This document shows positions 1-5,874 of a DNA stretch of 23,158 bases, one piece after another. The stretch lies in NCBI GenBank assembly GCA_022732315.1, contig JAIJUV010000022.1, positions 1 through 23,158 on the forward strand. Reading direction: 5' to 3'. Under the pieces are notes generated by a model. It was not told the origin of the DNA and made no database searches. It worked only from the letters and a program-made list of their open reading frames with translations. The DNA comes from Prevotella sp. (GTDB lineage Bacteria; Bacteroidota; Bacteroidia; Bacteroidales; Bacteroidaceae). The translations under genes were made by a program, and so were the position numbers. Every line of letters begins with the position of its first letter. Position 1 is the stretch's first letter.

Positions 1-256
1 GTTATACATTGAGGATAATTCGCTTTTTCCAATAAAATGTTATACCTTTGCCAACTCATAATAACTAACATACAATATCGAAATGAATTTTTACAAGACA
101 TTAGGATTGAAAAACAGCCGTATTGATGTGGCTGATGCCTTGCGAGGATTGGCAGTGGCAGTGGTGCAATGTCTGTTTTCAAATATCTGGCTCAAGTACC
201 ACTCCCATGGTCCTTTCGAGGGAATATGGAAGAAGCTGACCTGGATTAAGTTCTAA
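1..256 (+). repeat. Dispersed direct repeat R1 (copy 1, may continue left of the window)
   Basis: This stretch is nearly identical to 4142-4391. The shared unit holds a promoter-like TACCTTTG box at 43-50, a short leader, and a complete short ORF at 83-256. The two copies differ by scattered substitutions and one 6-nt indel inside the ORF. Similarity fades just after the stop codon, where each copy abuts the terminator hairpin of a convergent gene. The window begins inside the repeat, so its true left end cannot be seen. No terminal inverted repeats or target duplications are visible in the part shown. Confidence 0.9.
83..256 (+). pseudogene. Internally deleted DUF418/YeiB-like gene, ORF intact (57 aa), copy 1
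   Basis: The 57-codon ORF starts with ATG about 30 nt after a TACCTTTG box and ends TAA. Its first half contains RIDVADALRGLAV, which resembles the N-terminus of DUF418/YeiB-like multipass membrane proteins. Its second half, SNIWLKYHSHGPFEGIWKKL, resembles their extreme C-terminus (the W-L-x-x-x-x-x-x-GPxExxW-x-x-LT pattern). Roughly 300 residues that would normally lie between are absent, yet the frame is kept. It is probably a deletion relic, but the differences from copy 2 are mostly synonymous, so a translated micropeptide is possible. Family assignment rests on remembered family patterns, not on a search. Confidence 0.6.
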
Positions 257-269
257 ATATAAGAAGTTT

Positions 270-300
270 ACTGTAAAACTAGACACTCCAGTTTTACAGT
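270..300. terminator. Hairpin terminator at the 3' end of oxyR
   Basis: ACTGTAAAACT (270-280) pairs perfectly with AGTTTTACAGT (290-300) across a 9-nt loop. The oxyR stop codon (294-296) lies inside the right arm. It separates oxyR from the convergent short ORF at 83-256 and could act in both directions. The following U-tract is weak. Confidence 0.6.
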
Positions 301-1220
301 CTTATTCCATATTTCCGGATGCCTTCACTCATCATCTGCACTGGCATAAATTCTTTCATGCTGTTGATGATGGTGTTAAGCATTCGTTCCTTGATATAGT
401 CTTCCCTGATGTATAGGGAGATGCGTCTCTGGGAAAGATAATCTCCTTCTATCTTTCTTACATTCTTGCGTTGTGCCTCATTTAGGAATTCGAGGTGCAT
501 TTCTGGAATGATGGTGAACCCGCCGTTCTCATCCACGATGCGAATTAAAGTTTCTATGCTGCCTGACTCATAGATGTGCTGCCCTTTGCTTCTTGCTTTA
601 CAGAAGGAGAAAGCACTATCGCGAAGGCATTGTGCTTCTTTCATAATCCACATGTTCTCATGCTCCAGATTCTCTGGCTTGAACACGGGCAGCTTGCGCC
701 AGCAGTCTTCCGATAAATATACATAAAAGCGTTCTGTGTAAAGCGGAATCTCCAGTATTCCTTTACGAGGCAGGTCTGAGATGGCAATGCCAGCATCTAT
801 TTCTCCATCTTGCAAAACATGAAACATTTCTTCTGATTTCATCTCTTGAATAGAGAGGTTTACTTCAGGATAATCTTTTCTATAATGCTTGATGAATTTG
901 GGAAGAATATAAGGAGCGATGGAGGGACCTACGGAGAGAGACAGAGATTTGCCAATCTGGTTCTTCTCTTCAGCCACGAGTTCTGTGATTTTCTCTAGCT
1001 CCAAAAGTGTCTTTTTAGCTTGAAGGATGATTTTCTCTCCTGCACTCGTTGGTGTTACCTGTTTGTTGGTGCGGTCGAAGATGCGCACATCGAGTTCTTC
1101 TTCTAACTTCAGCAGCATGGCACTGAGTGTAGGTTGGGAAATATTGCACGAGTCAGCCGCCTTCGCAAAGTTGCGAAAGCGGTTGATTGCTACGATATAT
1201 TTGAGTTGTTGCAGATTCAT
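294..1220 (-). CDS. oxyR: OxyR, LysR-family peroxide-sensing transcription regulator
   Basis: The 308-aa protein has a LysR helix-turn-helix at about residues 1-60 (NFAKAADSCNISQPTLSAML) and an effector domain from about 90 onward. It keeps the redox motif CLRDSAFSFC, with C198 and C207 in the nine-residue spacing of E. coli OxyR C199/C208. In OxyR these cysteines form a disulfide on peroxide exposure and switch the protein to an activator. Length matches the family (about 305 aa). It is the last gene of a minus-strand redox operon, 41 nt after the membrane 4Fe-4S gene, with no obvious promoter of its own in the repeat-filled gap. A matching OxyR-type site lies upstream of that operon's promoter, so feedback control is likely. 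The stop codon sits in a hairpin. Confidence 0.92.
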   Translation of the reverse strand: MNLQQLKYIVAINRFRNFAKAADSCNISQPTLSAMLLKLEEELDVRIFDRTNKQVTPTSAGEKIILQAKKTLLELEKITELVAEEKNQIGKSLSLSVGPSIAPYILPKFIKHYRKDYPEVNLSIQEMKSEEMFHVLQDGEIDAGIAISDLPRKGILEIPLYTERFYVYLSEDCWRKLPVFKPENLEHENMWIMKEAQCLRDSAFSFCKARSKGQHIYESGSIETLIRIVDENGGFTIIPEMHLEFLNEAQRKNVRKIEGDYLSQRRISLYIREDYIKERMLNTIINSMKEFMPVQMMSEGIRKYGIRL

Positions 1221-1226
1221 TTTGCT

Positions 1227-1270
1227 TTGAATTATCTTGCTTGAATTTATCTTGCTTGAATTTATCTTGC
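1227..1270 (-). repeat. Three tandem copies of the upstream gene's 3' end
   Basis: Read on the minus strand, GCAAGATAAATTCAA occurs at 1256-1270 and 1241-1255, followed by a 14-nt variant at 1227-1240. The first copy includes the last codons and the TAA (1262-1264) of the membrane 4Fe-4S gene. The array fills nearly the whole gap before the oxyR ATG at 1220. Confidence 0.9.
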
Positions 1271-1840
1271 TTTGAGTTTACATATCAGCTGTGTCATGTT
1301 GCCCATAGGACAGAACACGCACCAGGTTCTTGGACGATAGATAATGGTGAGCAGAACGCCCACAATCAGCGAGGTGAGCATGATGCCATAGAGACCGAAG
1401 GCAAACTGTGCCTTCCATGGCTCAATCTCTACCGGGTAAGCCCAATGCCATGGCACGTTGAAGGTCCATAGCAGGTGGATGGTCTGATGGAGATTTTCTG
1501 TGCCCTTTGCCACCATTGTGGTAAGGATGATCATCTGGATAAAGAAGAACATGAAGAACAGGAGGAAGCCATGGCGGAACCATTTAGACGAGAGCCATCT
1601 TGGTGCCACCTTCTTGCGCGACCATCCCAGGGTGTTTCCTATTTGCAGGAAGAGTTGTCCTCGTCCACAATAGTTGTTGCAATATCCCTTTCCGCCTCCG
1701 AATATGGTCATGAGCAGCGGAATCAGAAAACAGATGACTCCGAGCCATGCGAACACGATATTGAAGAATCCGAGGGTGAAATAGGTGGCAGATACGAGCC
1801 ACAGGTAATCACTCCATTTCTTATTTTTCTGTTTTGCCAT
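1262..1840 (-). CDS. Membrane-bound 4Fe-4S protein (NapH/YccM-like, Fer4_5 type)
   Basis: The start is set at the ATG at 1840 (192 aa); three codons earlier there is only a TTG. Three or four hydrophobic segments are visible, at about residues 15-48, 90-110 and 145-168. Cysteine motifs follow the first segment (CNNYCGRGQLF) and the last (CVFCPMGNMTQLIC). This layout fits Fer4_5 proteins of the NapH/YccM group, which pass electrons at the inner membrane. The first motif is shorter than the usual CxxxCP cluster site. It lies 19 nt after the ferredoxin gene and is followed by oxyR after a repeat-filled gap. Its electron partner is probably the adjacent ferredoxin; the physiological acceptor is unknown. 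Confidence 0.75.
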   Translation of the reverse strand: MAKQKNKKWSDYLWLVSATYFTLGFFNIVFAWLGVICFLIPLLMTIFGGGKGYCNNYCGRGQLFLQIGNTLGWSRKKVAPRWLSSKWFRHGFLLFFMFFFIQMIILTTMVAKGTENLHQTIHLLWTFNVPWHWAYPVEIEPWKAQFAFGLYGIMLTSLIVGVLLTIIYRPRTWCVFCPMGNMTQLICKLKAR

Positions 1841-1859
1841 ACGAATCAATTTGATGAAA

Positions 1860-2060
1860 TTAAACGGGTTGTCTTAAAACTTTATGGATTACTCCTGCCG
1901 GACAGTTTTTCTCGCAGATGCCGCAGCCTATGCACTTCTCCTCATCTATCTGGGCATAGCATCCCTTGTAGATGCTGATGGCATCCTTAGGACATACTTT
2001 CACGCAAACGCCACATGCCACGCAGCGGTTTTGCTCGTTAATTGCTTTATACTTAGCCAT
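1860..2060 (-). CDS. 2[4Fe-4S] ferredoxin
   Basis: This 66-aa protein has two complete cluster motifs, CVACGVCVKVCP near residue 13 and CIGCGICEKNCP near residue 43, as in clostridial-type ferredoxins. It would carry low-potential electrons in the cytoplasm. The ATG at 2060 is 8 nt after the stop of the cysteine-rich gene, and the next gene, a membrane 4Fe-4S protein, begins 19 nt downstream. All three are very likely cotranscribed. Length and motif spacing are normal; the redox partner cannot be read from the sequence beyond this context. Confidence 0.9.
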   Translation of the reverse strand: MAKYKAINEQNRCVACGVCVKVCPKDAISIYKGCYAQIDEEKCIGCGICEKNCPAGVIHKVLRQPV

Positions 2061-2068
2061 ATTACTGC

Positions 2069-2500
2069 TTACTTCTGAATACCTTCCTTTTCCAGTATCT
2101 CTTCCAGAAATTCAGATGCATCAGCCACGCAGAGCGGACACTCGCGAAGCACTTTTCCTGTTCCCACACCTTTCAGCAGTTTGCATTGTGTGGCACCATT
2201 GCGTTGCTTAAACTTATCCATTATCATTCTCATGCCCTTGATAGACTTCGCCTTGTCTTGTGTAGCGAGTCCAAGTACGATGCCTGCACCAACGAGGGCT
2301 CCGCAGGTTCCCTCCATATTACCCATACCTGCAGCAAAGGCATTGCCAGCGTTCTTGATGGTTTCCTCGTCCATACCGGTGAAGTCGTGGTAGGTGCAGA
2401 GCACAGCCTGTGTGCAATTATGTGAGCCACAACGTTTCTTTTCTGCTGCTATTTCTTTTCTTGTTTCCATTGTCATTTTTTTCATTGTCATTTTTTCCAT
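2069..2500 (-). CDS. C_GCAxxG_C_C family cysteine-rich redox protein
   Basis: The 143-aa protein has cysteines in the family pattern: CGSHNCTQAV (C24, C29), EGTCGALVGAG (C66) and a C-terminal CPLC pair (C121, C124), with C35 and C106 in addition. The biochemical role of the family is not well established; a redox or metal-linked role is inferred from its cysteines and iron-sulfur neighbours. The frame is open up to 2683, but that extension runs through the promoter and another gene's terminator. The start is therefore placed at 2500, about 30 nt after the TAACTTTG box; 2491, 2485, 2476 and 2470 are also in-frame ATGs, created by a 15-nt tandem repeat. First gene of the operon ending in oxyR. 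Confidence 0.8.
   Translation of the reverse strand: MEKMTMKKMTMETRKEIAAEKKRCGSHNCTQAVLCTYHDFTGMDEETIKNAGNAFAAGMGNMEGTCGALVGAGIVLGLATQDKAKSIKGMRMIMDKFKQRNGATQCKLLKGVGTGKVLRECPLCVADASEFLEEILEKEGIQK
2469..2500 (-). repeat. 15-nt tandem repeat giving five alternative ATG starts
   Basis: On the minus strand two 15-nt units of the form ATGRAAAAAATGACA are followed by a partial third (ATGGAAAC). The encoded N-terminus is MEKMTMKKMTM, five methionines in eleven residues, all in one frame. The true start could be any of them; 2470 gives the most family-like N-terminus. Confidence 0.8.
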
Positions 2501-2532
2501 TGTTTTTTTATTTGTAATTTTGATTTCGGCTG

Positions 2533-2540
2533 CAAAGTTA
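2533..2540 (-). promoter_or_regulatory. -7 promoter box of the redox operon
   Basis: TAACTTTG on the minus strand matches the Bacteroidetes -7 consensus TAnnTTTG. It lies about 33 nt before the ATG at 2500. The -33 region has no clear TTTG, which would suit a promoter that depends on an activator such as OxyR. Confidence 0.65.
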
Positions 2541-2562
2541 ATACTTTTATTATAGATAAACG

Positions 2563-2598
2563 AAAGATTCTGGCTATAAGTTGATAGATAATATCTAT
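2563..2598. promoter_or_regulatory. Candidate OxyR binding site (two motifs)
   Basis: ATAGATAATATCTAT (2584-2598) is a perfect palindrome and fits the E. coli OxyR half-site ATAGnTnnnAnCTAT at every fixed base. A weaker relative, AAAGATTCTGGCTAT (2563-2577), precedes it with a 6-nt gap; the E. coli operator uses 7. The pair lies at roughly -36 to -71 relative to a start site inferred from the TAACTTTG box at 2533-2540, where activating OxyR usually binds. OxyR is encoded in the operon this site would control. The match is seen directly; binding is inferred. Confidence 0.6.
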
Positions 2599-2599
2599 T

Positions 2600-2650
2600 G
2601 ATGATAATCAAAAAATGCCCCCTTGCTTCACAGCAAGAGGGCACAAACAC
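2600..2650 (-). repeat. Terminator cassette T (copy 1)
   Basis: These 51 bases match 5713-5763 with one mismatch (2608 versus 5721). The unit contains a complete intrinsic terminator for the minus strand plus flanks on both sides, so more than the hairpin itself has been duplicated. Confidence 0.9.
2610..2643 (-). terminator. Intrinsic terminator after the AAA+ ATPase gene
   Basis: On the minus strand TGCCCTCTTGCT pairs with AGCAAGGGGGCA (one G-U pair) across a GTGA loop, followed by six U. It sits 23 nt after the stop of the ATPase gene and separates it from the redox operon. Confidence 0.85.
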
Positions 2651-2666
2651 ACAAAGTAAAACACCG

Positions 2667-3959
2667 CTAAAATTCGAGACCATTTACCGCATAGAGCGGT
2701 ACGTTTGTAACCCAATCTTCCTGCAGATAATCATTCATGGAGATTCGATAGGCCTTCTTTGGCTGGTTGTCAGCAACAAACTGGCGCAGGCTCTTTGCCT
2801 TGACATTCGTCTCGGCTTTCACCTCCAGCGGAACAATCTCATCCTCCTCATCCTGGAGCAGGAAATCAATCTCCTGAGTACTGTTTGTCTTGGCATAATA
2901 ATAGGGTTCATACCTGAGAATGAGCTGCTGCAAAACATACTGTTCCGTCAATGCCCCTTTAAACTCGGTAAAAATACTGTTGCCAGCCACTATTGTCGCA
3001 GCCTTGAGATTAGACATCGCACCTAGAAGCCCGACATCCAGGACAAAGATCTTGAAGGCCGCCCGGTCTTCATAACTGGCAAGCGGAAGTCGGGGAGCCT
3101 TCACATTATATACCTTATATATCAGTCCGGCATCCAGCAGCCACTGCAAGGCCAACTCATACTCCCGGGCTCTTGCCCCCTCGCGCACCATTCCATAGAT
3201 AAACTTCCTGTTTTCCTTGCTCAACTGGGCGGGCAAGGATTTCCACAAATCAGTAATACGGGGAATAATCTCCGATGGAGCATGCTTCGACATATCTCTC
3301 TGATAACTGTTCAGAATGTCCTTCTGTATGGTTCTCACCTCTTTCCAGTCACGGTTCTGGCAAAAGCTCAATACGGCTTCAGGCATGCCTCCCACGTAGT
3401 AATAATACTTTAAGAGTTCTTGAAACTTGGGAGCAAACATTGTTACCATATTCCAATCCTTCGTCTGAATCAGCTGCGCCAGATTCTTCTCTCCCATAGC
3501 CATCACAAACTCGATAAAGTTCATTGGACAGAGAGAGAGAAATTCCACCTTACCCACAGGAAAAGATTCCCCCTGATGCAGTTCGATACCCAGAAGAGAA
3601 CCTGCAGCTATGACATGATAGCCCGGCGCATTCTCTGCAAAATATTTGAGAGAAGTAACAGCATGAGGGGCAGCCTGAATCTCATCCAGGAATATCAGCG
3701 TTTCGCCCTCTGTGCAGGTTACATTCGTTGCAGCCCCAATAGCTGTAAGAATTCTAGGAATATTGAAATCCTGTTCAAAGAGATTCTGCAGAATCTTCAT
3801 CTCTTCAAAGTTCACATACGCCAGCTGCTTGTAATTCTGGCGGGCAAACTCCTTCACCAGCCAAGTCTTTCCCACCTGCCTGGCACCCTCAATAATAAGA
3901 GGTTTCCGATATTGTTTATTCTTCCATTTCAGAAGTTCATCGATAGCTAATCTTTCCAT
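2667..3959 (-). CDS. AAA+ ATPase with DUF4143 / PD-(D/E)xK-like C-terminus
   Basis: The 430-aa protein has Walker A GARQVGKT (residues 25-32), Walker B LIFLDE (88-93) and the AAGSLLG sensor region (about 118-124). The C-terminal DUF4143 part ends with a nuclease-fold-like pattern, EIDFLL (D365) followed by LEVK (E379, K381). Such stand-alone ATPases are frequent in Bacteroidetes and archaea and their function is not known; a DNA-linked role is only suggested by the C-terminal fold. The start is placed at MERLAID (3959), the usual family N-terminus; a further 26 codons to 4037 run into the iterons and are unlikely to be translated. Single-gene unit, closed by its own terminator, with its promoter inside a 33-bp-spaced repeat array. 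Confidence 0.85.
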   Translation of the reverse strand: MERLAIDELLKWKNKQYRKPLIIEGARQVGKTWLVKEFARQNYKQLAYVNFEEMKILQNLFEQDFNIPRILTAIGAATNVTCTEGETLIFLDEIQAAPHAVTSLKYFAENAPGYHVIAAGSLLGIELHQGESFPVGKVEFLSLCPMNFIEFVMAMGEKNLAQLIQTKDWNMVTMFAPKFQELLKYYYYVGGMPEAVLSFCQNRDWKEVRTIQKDILNSYQRDMSKHAPSEIIPRITDLWKSLPAQLSKENRKFIYGMVREGARAREYELALQWLLDAGLIYKVYNVKAPRLPLASYEDRAAFKIFVLDVGLLGAMSNLKAATIVAGNSIFTEFKGALTEQYVLQQLILRYEPYYYAKTNSTQEIDFLLQDEEDEIVPLEVKAETNVKAKSLRQFVADNQPKKAYRISMNDYLQEDWVTNVPLYAVNGLEF

Positions 3960-3976
3960 AATCCGTATCTTAAAAT

Positions 3977-4093
3977 CACATTTTATGAGGGAATAATCAC
4001 CTGTTCTCCCACATTTTATGTGGGAATAACGCTGCAAATATACACATTTTGTGAGGGAATCCTATCATGTTTCCACACATTTTATGAGGAAAC
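3977..4093 (-). repeat. Four 18-bp iterons with exact 33-bp spacing upstream of the AAA+ ATPase
   Basis: Units related to CACATTTTATGAGGGAAT (plus strand) occupy 3977-3994, 4010-4027, 4043-4060 and 4076-4093. Start-to-start distance is 33 bp each time. The 15-bp spacers are unrelated to one another. Unit 2 with its flanks is a perfect palindrome, CCCACAT-TTT-ATGTGGG (4008-4024); the others are imperfect. The likely -7 box TATATTTG lies in the spacer between units 2 and 3, so two units are upstream of it and two would be in the leader. This is the layout of a cooperative operator, possibly for autoregulation. Confidence 0.85.
4035..4042 (-). promoter_or_regulatory. -7 promoter box of the AAA+ ATPase gene
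   Basis: TATATTTG on the minus strand fits TAnnTTTG, followed by GCAGC as in other promoters here. It sits inside the iteron array, about 75 nt before the ATG at 3959. No clear -33 element is seen; iteron 3 covers that region. Confidence 0.55.
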
Positions 4094-4141
4094 ACCCATT
4101 TTTTAACTGATTTTAAAGGATAATCTTAAAACTTAATATTT

Positions 4142-4391
4142 GTTATACATTGAGGATAATTCGCTTTTTCCAATAAAATGTTATACCTTTGCCAACTCAT
4201 AATAACTAACATACAATATCAAAATGATTTTTTATAAGACATTAGGATTGAAAAACAGCCGTATTGACGTGGCTGATGCCTTGCGAGGATTGGCAGTGGT
4301 TCAATGTCAGTTTTCAAATATCTGGCTCAAGTATCATTCCCATGGTCCTTTTGAGGGAATATGGAAGAAGCTGACCTGGATTAAGTTCTAG
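4142..4391 (+). repeat. Dispersed direct repeat R1 (copy 2)
   Basis: Second copy of the unit at 1-256, with promoter box TACCTTTG at 4184-4191 and the short ORF at 4224-4391. The left boundary, as far as copy 1 can be seen, is at 4142; to the right, similarity ends just after the stop codon. It lies between the AAA+ ATPase promoter region and the terminator of the symporter gene. Confidence 0.9.
4224..4391 (+). pseudogene. Internally deleted DUF418/YeiB-like gene, ORF intact (55 aa), copy 2
   Basis: The 55-codon ORF has the same make-up as the one at 83-256: a DUF418-like N-terminus (RIDVADALRGLAV) joined to a DUF418-like C-terminus (WLKYHSHGPFEGIWKKLTW). Compared with copy 1 it lacks 6 nt (two codons) at the junction, has five synonymous changes, two amino-acid changes (N2I and an L-to-Q after the junction) and TAG in place of TAA. 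The indel keeps the frame and both ORFs end at the same codon. This suggests recent or continuing coding constraint, although the numbers are small. No function is known. Confidence 0.6.
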
Positions 4392-4405
4392 ATATTCAAG
4401 TTTAC

Positions 4406-4455
4406 ATAAGAGAAAAAGGTGTGTCATAACTCCATGACACACCTTTTTCTCTTAT
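4406..4455. terminator. Bidirectional intrinsic terminator after the symporter gene
   Basis: Two perfect 22-nt arms (4406-4427 and 4434-4455) flank a 6-nt loop. The core GGTGTGTCAT/ATGACACACC is bordered by A5 on one side and T5 on the other, giving a U-tract in both directions. The symporter stop codon (4452-4454) is within the right arm. Confidence 0.9.
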
Positions 4456-5636
4456 TTATCCTTTCTGAATATCTTATCAACGACAACGGCGATGGCACCA
4501 TCGCCCGTTACATTGCAGGCGGTGCCGAAACTGTCCATCGCAATATAGAGGGCTATCATAAGCGCCTGCATATCAGCATTGAACCCCAATACTGAGGCTA
4601 GCGGACCGAGTGCTGCCATCACAGCTCCTCCTGGAACTCCCGGAGCTGCTACCATGCAGATGGCGAGCACGAAGATGAAGTTGAGGAAGAGGGGGAGATT
4701 GCACGGCAAACCATTGATGAGGCAGATGGTAAGCGCACAGCAGGTAATCTTCATCATTGAACCTGAGAGGTGGATGGTGGCACAGAGTGGAATGGTGAAG
4801 CCGGCAATGCCATCGGTGACGCCGTTTTTCAAGGTCTGCTTCAGTGTAACCGGAATGGTGGCTGCAGACGATGAGGTGCCCAGTGCCGTGAAGTAGGCTG
4901 GCAACATGTTGAGCAACAGCTTGAACGGATTCTTATGGGTTAAGCCTCCAGCCAACAGATATTCGTAAAGTAATATTACGATATGGAGCACGAGAATCAC
5001 GAGGATAATCTGTGCGAAGACAAGCAGAATATGGTATGCTTCGCCCGAGAAAGTCATGCCCAGGAAGATGCCGAAGATGTAAAGGGGCAGGAGAGGGATG
5101 ATGACTTTGGCGATGACACCGGAAACGATTTCCTTGAATTCCTGAAAAACGTTCTGCATGGTGCGGCTGCCTTTGTGCGCAATGCCCAGTCCGGCGATGA
5201 ACGAGAAGACGAGGGCACTCATCACATCTACCATGGCAGGTATCTTGATTTCGAAGAAGGGTTTGAGTTCTTCTGCCTTATCTACTGCCACATGGGCAGA
5301 GTTGGCAATCATGTGAGGGAAGAGCGCCGATCCTGTGCCATAGGCTAGCAGACCTGCCAGGATGGTGTCGGCAAAGGCGATGCCCACGGTGGCAAGGAGG
5401 AGCTTTCCGGCACCGTGACCGATGTCGGCAATGGCTGGTGTAACGAGACCGATGATGATGAGCGGTATCATAAAGCCCAGGAATTGGCTGAAGATACCAT
5501 TGAAGGTGAGGAATGCTCTGACGGCCGCTTCATTGAAGAAATTGCCGAAAACTACACCCAAGATGATGGCAATGATGATTCTTGCCAAAAGTGGTGTTTT
5601 GACTTTTGCCAAAAGTGGCATTTTGATTCTTTTCAT
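4452..5636 (-). CDS. Dicarboxylate/amino acid:cation symporter (DAACS family)
   Basis: The 394-aa inner-membrane protein carries the serine-rich re-entrant loop GTSSSAATIP (253-262), the CATIHLSGS segment (285-293), APGVPGG (331-337) and the transport core MDSFGTACNVTGDG (367-380, with D368, N375 and D379). These are hallmarks of GltP/DctA/SstT-type Na+- or H+-coupled carriers. The exact substrate (glutamate, aspartate, serine/threonine or C4-dicarboxylate) cannot be assigned. The frame is open to 5780, but that extension crosses a terminator and a promoter, so the start is set at 5636. The N-terminus holds an 8-residue in-frame duplication, KMPLLAKV then KTPLLARI. Single-gene unit with its own promoter and terminator. 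Confidence 0.9.
   Translation of the reverse strand: MKRIKMPLLAKVKTPLLARIIIAIILGVVFGNFFNEAAVRAFLTFNGIFSQFLGFMIPLIIIGLVTPAIADIGHGAGKLLLATVGIAFADTILAGLLAYGTGSALFPHMIANSAHVAVDKAEELKPFFEIKIPAMVDVMSALVFSFIAGLGIAHKGSRTMQNVFQEFKEIVSGVIAKVIIPLLPLYIFGIFLGMTFSGEAYHILLVFAQIILVILVLHIVILLYEYLLAGGLTHKNPFKLLLNMLPAYFTALGTSSSAATIPVTLKQTLKNGVTDGIAGFTIPLCATIHLSGSMMKITCCALTICLINGLPCNLPLFLNFIFVLAICMVAAPGVPGGAVMAALGPLASVLGFNADMQALMIALYIAMDSFGTACNVTGDGAIAVVVDKIFRKDK
5582..5618 (-). repeat. 24-nt in-frame duplication at the symporter N-terminus
   Basis: TTGCCAAAAGTGG (plus strand) occurs at 5582-5594 and 5606-5618, 24 nt apart, with similar bases after each. On the coding strand it encodes PLLA twice, within KMPLLAKV and KTPLLARI. 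The spacing is exactly eight codons. Confidence 0.85.
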
Positions 5637-5660
5637 ATTCGTAGTGTTGCTTTTTGATTG

Positions 5661-5691
5661 CAAAGGTACGCTTTTTCTTACTAAAATCCAA
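5661..5691 (-). promoter_or_regulatory. Promoter of the symporter gene
   Basis: On the minus strand TTG (5691-5689), a 20-nt spacer and TACCTTTG (5668-5661) match the Bacteroidetes -33/-7 promoter. The ATG at 5636 follows about 25 nt after the -7 box. This is the main evidence for rejecting a longer N-terminus. Confidence 0.75.
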
Positions 5692-5712
5692 GGCTTTCGT
5701 TGTTTTTTAGAT

Positions 5713-5763
5713 GATGATAAGCAAAAAATGCCCCCTTGCTTCACAGCAAGAGGGCACAAACAC
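5713..5763 (-). repeat. Terminator cassette T (copy 2)
   Basis: This is the same 51-bp unit as 2600-2650, with one mismatch. Here it lies between the PIG-L fusion gene and the promoter of the symporter. Confidence 0.9.
5723..5756 (-). terminator. Intrinsic terminator of the ROK-nagB-PIG-L operon
   Basis: The hairpin and U6 tract are identical to those at 2610-2643. It stands 118 nt after the PIG-L fusion stop codon. The stretch between (5764-5874) is AT-rich and holds a 10-bp inverted repeat, ATAGTTGATA (5797-5806) with TATCAACTAT (5839-5848), but no gene. Confidence 0.8.
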
Positions 5764-5874
5764 CAATTTTTCTCGTACATTTAAATGCTTAAATGAATAG
5801 TTGATATAAAAGTTAGAGGATTAAATTCCTTGAATATTTATCAACTATAAGATATTTATATACCTATAAATTGC

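Noticed and set aside
1..256. R as a miniature transposable element
   Set aside because: No terminal inverted repeats or target-site duplications are visible, and the content is a promoter plus a coding-like ORF; the left end is outside the window, so this is provisional.
2069..2683. Longer C_GCAxxG_C_C protein with start at 2683
   Set aside because: The extension passes through the ATPase terminator, the OxyR-like site and the operon's own -7 box.
3977..4093. Possible mini CRISPR array (four repeats, equal spacers)
   Set aside because: Repeats of 18 bp and spacers of 15 bp are too short, the repeats vary, a promoter box sits in a spacer, and no cas gene is nearby.
4452..5780. Longer symporter with start at 5780
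   Set aside because: The extra 48 codons cross the T terminator and the TTG-N20-TACCTTTG promoter, and do not look like a transporter N-terminus.
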